A stretch of 64,000 bases of DNA from Euborellia annulipes (GCA_023213315.1 JAKCPI010007792.1:62001-126000), one strand, 5' to 3'; counted from the stretch's first letter, positions 21,535 through 32,936 are shown. The notes: a model not told the origin generated them from the sequence alone. Numbers and translations: made by a program.

Positions 21535-22185
21535 TCCTCTTTCACAGATTGATACAAGTACCTCTCTCTGAAACTAATTACAAAACAGAATTAAAAACCA
21601 TTATAGCAAAAAATAATAAAAAATAATAAAAATAATCAAGTAGTCCAATAGTCCAAAACAAAATATAACCTCATATCGTTTCACAAAAAAGATTCTTAAG
21701 GCTAACTTATAACAACACAAAATTAAAAAATTTAACAACACTCTTAAGCCATTCAATCTATACATTACTGCTAAAGCTCTACAAACACTTAGCAATCTTT
21801 TACTCAACAACAAACCAAAAACCAACATGCTACAAAAAAGCGGTATATATCAAATATATTGTAATTGCGATAAGAGCTCTATTGGCCTCACTACACGCAA
21901 CGTGCACACTCGTTTCAAAGAATTTTTAAAAAATAACCCCCCGAACGCATTAGGAACACATCTGAAAACAGAGAAACATACAGCAAGTACAGATAATATA
22001 AAACTTTTACAGCATGGCACAAATTTAAACAAACTTCTGTTACTCGAAAAATATGAAATAATAAAAAATAAACTTAAAAAAAAAAACAAGACCTCTTGAA
22101 TGAACACACTTATTTCCCTGAAAATCATATTTTTAAAAACTTGGCGCCATTGAGACGCGAAAGTAGCAACAGACAAGACCGATGA
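21535..22185 (+). pseudogene. Penelope-like element: RT end and GIY-YIG endonuclease
   Basis: The upstream part reads HRLIQVPLSETNYKTELKTI, the end of a Penelope-type reverse transcriptase, then a linker with stops and TLKPFNLYITAKALQTLSNL. From 21827 the frame encodes KSGIYQIYCNCDKSSIGLTT with RNVHTRFKEF: the GIY...(Y)IG pair (here SIG replaces YIG) and the conserved Arg of the GIY-YIG endonuclease, preceded by the linker Lys-Ser-Gly typical of these proteins. The frame ends at 22099 after an A-run; one frame over the conserved-looking tail continues (LLNEHTYFPENHIFKNLAPL) to about 22165. An indel in the A-run thus truncates it. The CCHC-like finger of intact family members is reduced to CNC. 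Inactive remnant. Confidence 0.85.
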
Positions 22186-22189
22186 TAAC

Positions 22190-22615
22190 TTCACTTCTAA
22201 CTATTCAATGTCATTCACAAAACTAAAAATCATTTTTTCTCTCCATCACATTTAAACTATTCTTAATTTTTGCTATATGTCGACTAGTTTTTAAAGAATT
22301 CAATTAAATGTAACGGTCAGTATAACATATAATAAAAATAGAAAAATTATCATCAATCTTAAGCTGCAAATACATTTATGTATAATATTGAAATTTGTTC
22401 TATCTTGATTGCAACTTGCTTTGTCTTAACATATATCTATATAAATGAAATAGCACATGGTTTATTTATTTTTATAAATCAAAATAACGTTTTATTATAT
22501 AACGCTTTTCTCATAAAAATTTAATGTATATATTTGTGTATTTTTCCAGCAACAAAACATAATTTGTGTAAATGTATTTATATTCAAATTTTCTAATTGT
22601 AATTTGCTCTTACAG
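22190..22615. other. Probable 3' untranslated tail of the Penelope-like element
   Basis: AT-rich DNA between the GIY-YIG remnant and the hammerhead-like motif at 22621. No other features seen. Confidence 0.4.
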
Positions 22616-22664
22616 CTGGCCTGATGATGCTATAAATAGCGAAATCGATCGCCAAGAGATTAAA
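22614..22664 (+). ncRNA. Hammerhead-like motif at Penelope-like 3' end
   Basis: CTGATGA (22621-22627), extra T, stem GCTAT/ATAGC (22629-22640 with a 2-nt loop), then GAAA (22641-22644). A 3-bp stem III (ATC/GAT) is possible. Stem I pairing was not found, so it is less complete than the 20232 copy. Its position after the nuclease frame fits the terminal ribozyme arrangement described for Penelope-like elements. Confidence 0.5.
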
Positions 22665-23430
22665 TAATTATTAAAAAAATAAACATCTGGCGTTTTAGTT
22701 AATTTTAACATTAATTAGCGAATAATTAAATTTACCTTGTCTCTATCCAAGAAGATTGTTTATTTTTTTAAACAAAATTTACTAAGGATTGAGCAATTTT
22801 TTTTTTTTTTATAATGAACACATTTATGTAGTACGTTTTAATCTTATCAGTTTTATTACGATTCAATTTATCTAACGATAACAAAATAACGTTTATTTTT
22901 ATTTTTTCCTTTAAGATTTATTGTTGCTATATAATACACCATATTTAACAAATTGATGATAGAAAACAGGATGTTAGGCAGGCTATTTGCAATTTGTTAC
23001 TATCATCTAAAAAAAAAAAAAAATATCCCATTGATTTAATCTTTTTATTTTACAACCCCCCCCCCCCCATTTAAGCACAAATACAAACCCACATTGATGT
23101 GTCTGTCTGTCTTTCTAATCTAAAAAGGAAAGCCCTTTCTGTTTGTTAGACAGTGAGTGCCCTTTTGCACTCTCTCTTTAAGGTTGGCCACCCTTGGTTC
23201 GAAAAAGGAAAGGAAGGGTGTTAGCCAGTCTATTTATCTTTGCGCCTGCTAGCCCTACTAGCCGACATACAGACAAGAGTTCTCTCTACAGTGTGTCAAT
23301 TAATGGGCCACCTCTAACACACCCACACTCATATACATTTACAAATAGTTCAAAGGGAGAAAGTGGTAAAAGAGAGAAGTAAAAAAAAAAAAATTCCTTC
23401 AGAATAAATTAATTTCTAACCTTATTTTTT
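22665..23430. other. Mixed stretch, no gene seen
   Basis: AT-rich to about 23090 with a C run near 23057-23068, then a less AT-rich block at 23100-23380 (TGTCTGTCTGTC, TTGGCCACCCTTGGTTCG). The 62-codon frame at 23194 has no recognisable domain. The block could be a diverged repeat or unrecognised non-coding sequence. Confidence 0.4.
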
Positions 23431-23431
23431 T

Positions 23432-23645
23432 TTAGAAATAGAAAAACGAATTTATATATATTTTTTTAAACTATTTGTTTTTTTTTTACAATTCTTATTA
23501 CATATATTACATTACAAAATTAATACAAAAAGAAGGTAATAAGAAAAAAAATAAAGTACTAACAAAATAAGCCGAAGTCCTAAAAAGAAAAAAAAAAAAC
23601 ACCAAGAAATCAAAAACAAAAGCAAGAAAAAACAAAAACGAAACA

Positions 23646-23680
<35 letters not shown>

Positions 23681-23908
23681 GAAATAGAAAAACGAATTTA
23701 TATATTTTTTTAAACTAGGCCTATTTGTTTTTTTTTTACAATTCTTATTACATACATTACATTACAAAATTAATACTAAAAAAAGGTAATAATAAAAAAA
23801 TAAAGCACTAACAAATTAAACGGAAGTCCTAAAAAGAAAAAAAAAAAAAAAAAAAAACTGAGAAATCAAAAACAAAAGCAATACGAAAACAAAAACGAAA
23901 CAATAAAA
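23432..23908. repeat. Tandem duplication of ~240 bp
   Basis: Both units run AGAAATAGAAAAACGAATTT, ACAATTCTTATTACATA, AGTCCTAAAAAGAAAAA, then AAAACAAAAACGAAACAATA. They are separated by a ~30-bp polyA at 23649-23678. The second unit differs by AGGCCT near 23717 and small indels. Confidence 0.85.
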
Positions 23909-23909
23909 T

Positions 23910-24165
23910 TTTTTTTTTTTTGACATCGGACTGCAAAAGAAAATTCATATTTTATGAAGCATTTAAACAAATGGTATTAAATTTATTTATTGCGGAGTTA
24001 TTTTTATATATTGTTGCTGTTTTGGAGTTTATTTGAATTAATTGTGGAGCTGTACTTATGCATTTGTTATCGTTTCTGAAGTTTGTTTTGTCTATTAACT
24101 GTAACTCATTTATATAGCAACTTGATTGCTCAATAAATTAAATTAAAAAAAAAAAAAAAAATAGA
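23910..24165. other. AT-rich stretch ending in polyA
   Basis: Ends with CTCAATAAATTAAATT and an A-run at 24145-24161. That resembles a retrotransposon or transcript 3' end (AATAAA signal), but no family was recognised. Confidence 0.35.
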
Positions 24166-24420
24166 TTTTCAGTTAAGGTGCGCGTCTCGGGGTGCTAATT
24201 TTGGGAGAATACAGCGGGCACAATTTAGAAGCTATCGACCTCAAATTTTTTTTAAATTAAAGCTATTTAAAATATCTACAACTTATAGGAGCCCTTTTTT
24301 TGATTTTCGAAAAAAAAAATTTTTTTTTAGATTAATCGCATTAAATAAAAGATATTTTAAAAAAAGGTGCTCTATAAGTTGTAGATAATTAAATTAGTAA
24401 TCATTGTGTTAAAAAATAAT
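24166..24420. repeat. Probable dispersed element with internal inverted motif
   Basis: TATCTACAACTTATAGGAGC (near 24275) and GCTCTATAAGTTGTAGATAA (near 24371) form a ~20-bp inverted repeat around AT-rich DNA. The left side (GGTGCGCGTCTCGGGGTGCT) is GC-rich relative to the surroundings. Family unknown. Confidence 0.5.
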
Positions 24421-24519
24421 TAATTTTTTGCCTTTAATTAATTAGCTGGAAAGTCTAGAATGAAATGCAATTTGTCCCTTGTTTACCTATGGGGAACCTT
24501 TATTATTTTGAACTTATTT

Positions 24520-25008
24520 ATATTTCCTGAAGCAAGGTGAAGTGCGTTACTTTTTTAGAAGGAGATACTAGCTACCTAGAGTGAGCGAAGCAAAATGAAG
24601 AAGGTTACAAGCGCTCGCTACGCTCACACTTGTAAGCTAGCTGGGGGGCTTCGCCTCCCAGACCCCAGTAGTTTTTTAAGACTTAACGTCTTCTTTTATG
24701 ACTTAACCCTTCTTTATGACTTAAAGTCTTCTTTTATGCCTTAACGTCTATAACTTAACATCTTCTTCTATGACTTCAAATTCTTTTATTCACAATTCAA
24801 CTTTACTCTAACTTTTACTACTTCATCTTTCACCTTTCCACACTCTTTTAATCATTCATACGCTCAGCCTACATCCTTTAGTATAGAAAGACTAGCTACC
24901 CAGGGTGTTCGGAGCAAAGTGAAGTGTGTTACTTTTTTAGTAGGAGAGCCTAGCTACCCAGGGTGAGCGGAGCAAAGTGAAGTGTGTAACTTATTGAGTT
25001 GGAGAGAT
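24520..25008. repeat. GC-rich modules and 20-bp tandem repeats
   Basis: Four diverged copies of CTAGCTACCCAGGGTGAGCG plus GAGCAAAGTGAAGTGTGTTA lie near 24525, 24568, 24888 and 24946; the last two are tandem at ~58 bp. A palindromic block at 24602-24655 (ACAAGCGCTCGCTACGCTCA) follows the second. 24678-24775 repeats TTATGACTTAACGTCTTCTT about five times. Confidence 0.75.
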
Positions 25009-26410
25009 TTAAGTTTTGAAATCAATCAGGATGTGAAAAAAATAAATTAAAACTTGTAGGAAAAAACAGAAAATGGTGGTAATAATCCGGCTAATTTTGA
25101 TAGCAATCAGTTCATTTGAAAGGAAAGTTTTGTAAAGAAAAAAAAAAAATATTTTTCTTTACCCCAGTATTAAATTAGTTTTTTCTTCTTTTCGGGGTTT
25201 AATTGACTATTTTTGAGTAGAGCGACCATCCAGAAGGAAACAAGTATCGATTTTCCTCCACCCTCCAAGGAAGCTGCTTCGGATATCCTTTTTAAATCCA
25301 AAGAAGAAGCTATCTTTCTCTCTCTCTCTAAAAAATGGCCAACTAGAAAACTTTTTTGATCGAATAGATAGACAAATAACATCCATTCAGATTCAGTTGT
25401 TGATTGATTGCATTATAAAAAAAATAAAAAACTTGTATTAAATTGAAATATCAGATTATGTCATAATCATCTCTCAATTCCAGGAAATCCGCCGCAATTT
25501 TATCATTATTTAAAAAAAAAAAAAAAATATTCTACCTTCCAGATATTATTTTGCTGTTCATTGAAGTAAAATTTCCAAATTATTGAACCAAGAATTTTTT
25601 TTTCATACAAAACTTTGATAACGAATATCGAATGTCATTTTGAAGTAAAAAGAAGAAAAAAATGTTTATCAGTCAATTGGGTTGTTGATTCTAATCAGTA
25701 AGGTTATATTCTTGAATTTTAATTCCTTGATTTACTTATTTCCATTTCAATAATCAATATTTTATTGATATTATTGTCAATAATATACTATTGTTGATTT
25801 TTATTTTCATTGTTAATTAATTATTATTTTAATTAATTTGTCGTCTTTTATTAATAATTTTTAATTGATTTTAATTAAAGATTTATTTAAACGCTTATTT
25901 ATAATTGATTGCCAACATTTTAAAGATAAATTTATTTGAAAAACGAAATAATAAGATTGAAACGTAATATATTAAAGTTATTCACAGTTACTGAGTGATC
26001 TAATTAAATAGAAGAGAAAGTATTATTATTCCCAGGTGAAATTTAAAAGTTAAACACCCAGGGCAAAAATTAATAATTAATTTAAATTTAAACATAAAAT
26101 TTTATTTATAATTACGCAATCTAATAATAAGCGGAGTGGTCTTTGCGGTAACCACAAAAGGACCACACTATTTAGATATTAATTCGAATAGGGAGTGAAA
26201 TCGAGAAAGTCTCTTTAATAAAACCACAAAGTTAAGAACAAAGAGAGAAAGAAATTGTTGATTTTTATCTCCAAATAAAAATGACATTTTTTTTGTTGAT
26301 AATATATGCACATAATTTAAATTTGAACAAAAAAAATTTTTTATTTTTAAATAAAATTTAGTATTCTTTTGTTTACTTTTAATTAACAATTGAAATCTAT
26401 ATTTGTTTTG
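25009..26410. other. AT-rich stretch, no gene seen
   Basis: Open frames at 25170-25382 and 26168-26416 (minus) lack recognised domains and are compositional. No other repeat was identified by eye. Confidence 0.45.
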
Positions 26411-26414
26411 CGGC

Positions 26415-26478
26415 ATATACAGATAAGTTCAATGTTTGTATTGTGGTAAATATGGATATTAGTAGAAAATTTATAAAA
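26415..26478 (+). repeat. Short dispersed repeat, partner of 20670-20728
   Basis: ATAAGTTCAATGTTTGTATT, GTGGTAAATAT and TAGTAGAA occur in the same order at 20672-20725. Confidence 0.6.
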
Positions 26479-26526
26479 TCTGTTTTAAAACAAATTAATG
26501 TTTTGATATGCATTGAAATTTAAACT

Positions 26527-27095
26527 AACAATCTTCTGAGCGAGCTGGTGAAGTTTGGGGGTGATCCTCCCATCGACCTAAGCATCCTGATTGAGAATAT
26601 CTGGAAGAATCGTCAAATGACTGGAATGTTGGAATCATTTGTCCCTTGCATAAGAAAGGAGCTTTAATGCAATGCGGGGATTATAGACAATTTTAAACAG
26701 TAGTTAATTACTTGTATACTTTATTACAATCTTCTGAGCGAGCTGGTGAAGTTTGGGGGTGACCCTCTCAACGACCTAAGCATCCTGATTGAGAATCTGG
26801 ATGACTGAAGAATCGCCAAATTACTGGAATGTTGGAATCATTTATTCCTTGCATAAGAAAGAAGATTTAATGCAATGCGGGAATTATAGACAATTTTAAA
26901 CAGTAGTTAAATAAACTTTATTAGAGCCTTACGTCGAAAATAACTTAGGATTATACCGGTATGGATTCTGCAGTGGAAAATCATGCATTGATCAGATATT
27001 TACGTTAAGGCAAATAATTGAGAAGACTATAGAATACAACATAGATAAATTCCACCTCTTCATAGATTCAAGACTGCTATAGACCGTCAGCAGCT
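26527..27095 (+). pseudogene. LINE reverse transcriptase with internal duplication
   Basis: Encodes LLSELVKFGGDP, then NIWKNRQMT (the N-terminal region of RTs of Jockey or RTE-like elements). A ~185-bp unit is present twice (26529-26713 and 26728-26911). After the second unit, EPYVENNLGLYRYGFCSGKS with CIDQIFTLRQIIEKTIEYNI and HLFID follow. These correspond to the GFRPGRST-type and DFxxAFD-type RT motifs; the catalytic D is followed by a broken stretch. Several stops and frame changes are present. Inactive. Confidence 0.85.
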
Positions 27096-27590
27096 ATATA
27101 TCCTAGTATATCGCCTTAGAACCAATTCCGCGATCGCCTCCAAAAGACTCACCATCCTGGGGGTCTACTAATAATTCTCCCTTGTTGTTCCCGGTTTAAC
27201 TCCACTACCGCCTTTCTTTAGCAAGTAGGAGCCAGGATCCAACAAATCCCCTATACTAATCGGATGCACAAAAATGAAGCTAACAAATCAATCAACAAAA
27301 AACAAAGTTCTTGGTTATATCACAAAAGTCTTCTCTCGCCATCTATACCTTCGACAACTTTTCTTACCTTAGATCATTAGTAAACGCTACAAAATACATT
27401 AGCGAAGAAATCAAAAATAAAGGTGCTACTTCGGACTATGAGAATATTAGGTCCCACTTTCTATCCAGAAGGATCAAGTGTTACACTCTACAAAATCCTC
27501 GTAAGGCCCGTGCTAGGGTAGGTCTCGGAAACTTGGATTGCCTAGTAAACGACATCTAACCCTGAAGATTAGAATTTATCGGCTCAATAC
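27096..27590 (+). pseudogene. Same LINE, thumb-region fragment
   Basis: From 27340 the frame reads NFSYLRSLVNATKYISEEIK, then SHFLSRRIKCYTLQNPRKAR. This matches the region YLGSLVN...ISEEIKRRI...LLSRKTK that follows the catalytic box in this LINE group. VSETWIA appears in a shifted frame near 27525 where GSETW is usual. The catalytic segment between 27095 and 27300 is missing or scrambled. Confidence 0.75.
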
Positions 27591-28599
27591 CTGTGGTTTT
27601 AAAATCAGAAGTAGAAGAAAAATGACATTTTTTTTCCATTAAATAGAGGATTCAATAACTTAAAAAAAATCTATTTCCTTCTTAAATTAAAAATAACGAA
27701 ATGTTTAGAGATAAGATTTCTTCTTTGAAGAATGAATCCCTTTACATAGCGAGAGAAGCTTTGCCTTATCCTTCCCTTGCTTTGACGTCATCATCAGATT
27801 TTATTTTTCTTGTCAAATACTGATCGGTTTTCAGGTGGATTTAACAGCCGAGAAATTAATTGGAGCATCTTAATGGATTTAATCTACAATTATTTAATAA
27901 AATCATTGTGTGGTTTTATGAAACAACGATGCAAGTGAAACGTTTTTTCGGATCGTAGGCGTTTAACTGAACAGAAAATTATTCAATTAAGGGTATTAAA
28001 ATCGCGTTTTTAATCTTAACTTAATAATTGGAAAATGGGAATGATAATGGGAAATCATTAGATGCATTTTGAAAACTGAGAACAATATTTATTTAGTAAT
28101 TGAAGATTTGAATCATTTTAAATTATTTAAAAAATTATATTTTATCAATTTAAAAATTGAATAATTAAATCTCACAATTATTTTTTTATAATTCGTCATA
28201 TATATTAAATTTCAACTTTCCTATTTTTGTCGTCACGGCTTATAGCGTGACATGCTGATAGAAGAGCGAAAAAATTTGAGGCCTTCAAATAAAAGTTCCA
28301 CTTTAAAAACTGATCTATGGGTTGTAACAATGCTGCTGAAAAATAGCACTAGCTATTTTACTTGCAAAGTTTTTTTTTTTTCTTTTTGATATTCATAAAA
28401 TAACAAACATTCCCACTGATGATTGTCACATTAACTTCTTTTTTTTTTATCATCTGACAGGTTTATAATATTTAAGGGATTCTATAAAACAAGCAGCAAC
28501 AAGTCTGAAGAAAATAAAATAATTTTTATCTTCTCTCTTCTAAGAATAAATAATTTTTTTTTTCTTCTATTTTTATTGAAATTTATTTTTCTTCTAAAC

Positions 28600-28630
<31 letters not shown>

Positions 28631-28780
28631 AATAAATTCTCAAAATAAAAATATTTATTTATATTTAAAATAATTTTTCAATAATAAAATATATTATAGA
28701 ATAGAAATTCAACTATCAACTCTCCCATTTTTTTTTCTACAATTCTCTCTTTTTTCATTGATGACTCTGATTATGATTAT
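27591..28780. other. AT-rich stretch, no gene seen
   Basis: A long polyA at 28601-28627 and T runs. 27901-27935 (AATCATTGTGTGGTTTTATG) resembles 16191-16225 next to the mariner remnant. Confidence 0.45.
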
Positions 28781-28785
28781 CTTAT

Positions 28786-28922
28786 AGTAATAATAATAAA
28801 TAAATAAAAATTAAATAAATATAATAATAAATAAAAAAAATTAAATAAATATAATAATAAATAAATAAAAATTAAATAAATATAATAATAAATAAATAAA
28901 AATTAAATAAATATAAATATTG
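28786..28922. repeat. ~34-bp AT-only tandem repeat
   Basis: Four units of AATAATAAATAAATAAAAAT plus TAAATAAATAT. Confidence 0.85.
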
Positions 28923-28977
28923 ATATAAAATATAAGAAAGTAAGGATAACCTGTTGATAATTAATTTAGATCTATAA

Positions 28978-29085
28978 AAGGAGAGAATGTCAGCCAAAGA
29001 GGATGGCCTCTATCGAATCGAAAATCTCAATAAAGAAAATCTTAATAATGCCATCTTCAGTTCTTATGAGAATATATAATACTTA
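28978..29085 (-). repeat. Dispersed repeat, diverged partner of 40664-40790
   Basis: Shares GGAGAGAATGTCAGCCAAAG, GCCTCTATCGAAT, AAAATCTC and CATCTTCAGTTCTTA with 40664-40770. On the minus strand CTGAAGATGG begins the hammerhead-like core, but the GAAAC half is lost. Confidence 0.65.
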
Positions 29086-29550
29086 AACTACCTAATAATA
29101 ATAATTTATTTTACATGTAAGCGCTGATTTGGTTAAAAATAAGTCTTCTATTACATTGTAAAATTGTTTTCTGCATTTTTAAGAATCACATCCTCTCACA
29201 ATTCGACAAGGAAGAGATCATAATTATTTCAAAATCTCATTTACATCGTAAATCTTATATAAAAATATATATTAACATGCTAGAATTGCATCATGGCGAG
29301 GCCAAACGACAGTTCAATTATTCTGTCTGTGTAATTAGGATAAATAATCCTCCGTGACAATAGCTTTTGATCCGGGAACATCCTACAATGATGATGGTAG
29401 AGTAGAAAAGTCCTTTTCAATTGTTAAAAAGGACACAGTTTAATTAATAAATTCATTTTCTTTTTGTCACTGACGTCTTTCTGCTCCTTTTATTTCTAAT
29501 TTCCCTTCTTTTGCTGGTTAATATTTCATATATGAATATGGGTTTTTATT
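29086..29550. other. AT-rich stretch, no gene seen
   Basis: Nothing recognised beyond short homopolymers. Confidence 0.45.
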
Positions 29551-29557
29551 TTCCTGA

Positions 29558-30640
29558 AGTGGTTTTGGAATTTATTCGTTTATAAACAGACAGACAGATT
29601 AATCAAATTTTTTTTTTTACATTCTCTAGTGGCGGTCACATTTGAAAGTAACTAAAAAATTAAACGCTAGATGGCACCGCAGTACTATTGTATTAAAAAC
29701 TAATTTAGTGATATTACAATTTTATTCATGTAACTGGATTATAGATAGAATTATTTAACTTTTACGCTAAAAAACAAATTTTAAATTATTAAGACACAAA
29801 AGCACTAACAAGTAAGAAGCATTCCACTTGCACCTTAGCGCTAGACAACAGCAAGTATATCATCGGCTTGCCTTTACCCTCAATAAATCAAACAATTTTT
29901 GTTATTTACTCGGTGGTCAAACCTTCAAATGATCAACACTGGGGACCTTAGGAAAATAGAAGAAAGATTAGGTTTTAATTTTTCATAAAATCCATCAAGT
30001 GGTTTTGGAATTCACTCGTTTATAAACAGACAAATTGTCTTTTGTATTGTATATTTCAAAAAAAGAAAAAAGTAATGAATTCCTGTCAGAAAACTAATCA
30101 ACTTTTTTTTTTCATTCTCTATTGAAATAAAAAAAAAAAAAAAAAAAAAATTGCGAATTTCTTTTCTTAACTTGAAGGGTAAAAGAAAGAAATGATGGAT
30201 CATTACTAATTACTTTATGTGTAGCTATATATAAATTATACACTTATATATATATACGTATATCGTGAATATAAATTGGAATTTAATAACTTTAGAACTC
30301 AACTTTTTGAATATTGAATTCCCAAAGAGAATATCTAATCTAAAGAAGAGAGAGATTTTATTAAAATCAAGTAATTATAGATTGTATTCATAAAGAAAAA
30401 TTATAAACGGCGGACTTTTTATTTGTTAAAAGAATTTTAATGAATAATGAAAAAAAATAAACATTTGCTCCTCTAAGATAGGCAACCAGAAATATCAAAA
30501 TGTATAACTGTGAGTCTTCAAAGGCAAAGTATGAGATTATACTAGTTTCATATAAGAAGAAAGACAAAACCCAGTACAATCTTAAAAATACCCCATAAAA
30601 ATTCGTCAAGTGGTTTTATAGTTCATAAGCTAAAATGAAT
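29558..30640. repeat. Three copies of a short dispersed motif in AT-rich DNA
   Basis: AAGTGGTTTTGGAATTTATT with CGTTTATAAACAGACA occurs at 29558-29597 and, slightly changed, at 29997-30034. A shorter form (TCAAGTGGTTTTATAGTTCA) is at 30605-30624. Intervening DNA shows no gene; minus-strand frames at 30012-30203 and 30388-30609 are compositional. Confidence 0.55.
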
Positions 30641-30716
30641 TAAAAATAATAAAATCTCACAATTATTAATCTATAATTAATAATTTATATTTAAATTTTA
30701 TTTCTTTATATTAATT

Positions 30717-30974
30717 GGAGGAGTGGGGAGGAGATACCAGTCCCGAAAGGGACTGATTTTTGGGGAGTAGGGAGGTGAAGGGCCTTTCACTCCCAATATT
30801 GGAACCGGGTTAATGGCAATTACGCTAGATACCGGTACTTGGGTTTGGTGCGTGCCTCCGTGCACGATGCACCAGGGGTAAATAACCGGGGAATGATTTT
30901 TTTTTGTAGGCTATTGAGGGTTTTTAAGCCGTAATTTAAGCTTTTCCCTCAAATAAAAAAAAAAAAAAAAAAAA
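30717..30974 (+). mobile_element. PolyA-tailed SINE-like insertion with target duplication
   Basis: A ~258-bp GC-rich unit (GGAGGAGTGGGGAGGAGATA, hairpin CCAGTCCCGAAAGGGACTG, then GGTGCGTGCCTCCGTGCACG) ends in CTCAAAT and a ~21-bp A-tail. The 12-bp duplication TTTATATTAATT lies at 30705-30716 and 30975-30986. These are hallmarks of LINE-driven retroposition. No clear tRNA boxes were seen, so the parent RNA is unknown; this family (SINE-like 4) has one copy in the window. Confidence 0.8.
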
Positions 30975-31145
30975 TTTATATTAATTAGAAATAAAATTTA
31001 AATTAAATATTTCAATCTCACAATTATCAATCAATAATTAATAATTTAATAAGAATATAAAATTAAATAAAAAAAAAAAATAATACTTCAATTAAATTTA
31101 TAATTATTTTTGTGAGAAATAAATCATTTTTTTACTAGTTAAGAG

Positions 31146-31222
31146 GCCGTTGATTTATAGCTCAGAGATAGAGCATTAGCTTCTGGTGTCATAAGTCAAG
31201 GGTTCGAATCCCGTTCCAAGAA
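31146..31222 (+). pseudogene. tRNA-like pseudogene or SINE head
   Basis: TATAGCTCAGAGATAGAGCA forms a good D arm (GCTC/GAGC) and contains an A box. GGGTTCGAATCCC is a perfect B box and T arm. The acceptor stem (TGATTTA against TCCAAGA) and anticodon stem do not pair, so it is unlikely to be a working tRNA gene. Confidence 0.65.
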
Positions 31223-31224
31223 AA

Positions 31225-32385
31225 AAGTTATTTATTTATTTATTTAAATAAAATGTAAATAAATGTAAATAAAAAATTTAGAATTGATATTAATAAAAGA
31301 AAATACCACCTTTTTTTACGAGAAAATTCGAAATACTTATATTACTTGGAATTTTTATTATTTTTTTTTTTTTTTTAGAATTTTTTTTTTATTTACATTC
31401 TTTAAAAAAAAAAATGTAATATTTACTCTCTTGAGGATAATTCACGGAATTTTCTCTCATTTTATATTATTTAATCAAACAATATAAAAAAAGAGAAAAA
31501 AATAAATTCCTTAAACAAAACAATATGTGAATATAAATGTAACCATTATTTATATTATTTTGTTTTCTCTTACCTTAATTTGTTGAGGTTAGGTAAGGTA
31601 TAACAACAACAACAACAACGAATTCCAAGAAAACCATCTGAGGAATTTTCATTTTAAACGCTCTTGGAATGTCAGCAGATTTTAAATAAACATCTCTTTA
31701 ATAAATATCTTCTCTTGTTTAGTTTAATATGATCCCATTAATTAATTCTTTATTAAAAATAAATATAAACAATTAGAGAAAAAAATATGTTTACATTGTT
31801 ACCAACAATAATTAATTATAATAGAAATGTCTGCAACAGAAGAAATAGTTTATTGTTATGAATCTTCTTCTTATCGAATAATAATAAATACAAATAATTG
31901 TTTTATTATGGACGAACAGAACATCCTTTTATTATATGACATTCACATGCAGACATTTTGAACATGTTATTGAAAGAAAACTTTTTTGAATTTTTCTTTA
32001 CTTTTAGATTATCATCCTAGGTTATCATAAAATCATAATTAAATAAATATTAATATAATAGGTAACTATATATTGCCTCCCTATGGAAAATTCCAGGGCA
32101 TAATGTACCCAATATTATATTAAAATAGAAATAAAATATTTCTTAATACGCTTCTAGTATCCCAGATCTGTGACACCATGTGATGTAATGAGATTCCATC
32201 CCCGTTTCGATTTCCATGATTTTATATGTCTTCAAGTTTTTTAATAGGTCATATACAATCTTAGCACACTTTTTTCGGGCGCTACATTGCAATACTATTG
32301 TGATATTTACATATTTGAAGCGGTTGCTACAAATAAAAATCATAAGAATAACGAACAACCGTTAGTTCATTTAAACTCATTCACG
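31225..32385. other. AT-rich stretch, no gene seen
   Basis: (CAA)n at 31601-31619 and homopolymers; a less AT-rich segment at 32145-32385 directly before the LTR element has a 71-codon minus-strand frame with no recognised domain. Confidence 0.4.
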
Positions 32386-32387
32386 AG

Positions 32388-32502
32388 TGACGGAATGATG
32401 GAATGACGTAGAGTTTCTATGTTATGATATTGTTATTGTTTGTAATATTGAATGTTTAATAAATAAAGTCTGTTATATTGTTCCATCTCGAAGCTTCATT
32501 TC
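32388..32502 (+). repeat. 5' LTR
   Basis: Starts TGACGGAATGATGGAATGAC and ends AGCTTCATTTCA. It contains AATAAATAAAGTC, a likely polyadenylation signal. The 3' LTR has the same ends (TGATGGAATGACG, AGCTTCATTGCA). Confidence 0.8.
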
Positions 32503-32520
32503 ATGGTGGCAGAAGTGGAA
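32503..32520 (+). promoter_or_regulatory. Primer-binding site, tRNA-Leu-like
   Basis: TGGTGGCAGAAGTGGAAT begins immediately after the CA of the LTR. It differs by one base in its first 15 from the primer site complementary to many leucine tRNA 3' ends (TGGTGTCAGAAGTGG). Confidence 0.65.
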
Positions 32521-32584
32521 TACTAGAAGAGTATTACGAAATATTTTGATCCTTATTTAAATATAATATTGTCATATTAATATC

Positions 32585-32907
32585 ATGGCGAACAATTCAG
32601 ACGTTGCTTCGGAGACTTGCAATGAGGTTTCTACTTCAGAGAGTTCTGAGTCGATTCATCTCAAGGCTAACTCACGAAGAGAATGGCCGAAATCGGACGA
32701 AATAAATAAAAAAAAAAGACAGTCTTGTAATTAATATTGTCGCCATCACACAAAGTTTTAAAGATTTGACAGTAGAACAGCGAGTATAAGTGTGTGATTT
32801 AAGAAATTATGGAATAGAACCAGAGCCTAGGTCATATCTTGTTGAAGTTAAAAACAAGATGTCCAAGAAAACAAAGGAAGTAGTTTTGACAAGGTGGAGG
32901 AAGATAA
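32585..32907 (+). pseudogene. gag-like remnant of the small LTR element
   Basis: ATG at 32585 opens a 49-codon frame (MANNSDVASETCNEVSTSES onward) that closes at 32734 after an A-run. In the shifted frame after the A-run, coding-like sequence continues to 32907 (FKDLTVEQRV, stop, NYGIEPEPRSYLVEVKNKMS). The indel lies in the A-run at 32708-32718. No capsid homology or zinc knuckle is visible; gag is inferred from position. Confidence 0.55.
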
Positions 32908-32936
32908 ATAAGAGCTGAAGTCAGAGGGGGAAGACT

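Noticed and set aside
27901..27935. Mariner terminal repeat, from similarity to 16191-16225
   Set aside because: The shared ~30 bp is too short and AT-rich, and no transposase remnant lies beside it.
31146..31222. Functional tRNA gene
   Set aside because: D and T arms look right, but acceptor and anticodon stems do not pair.
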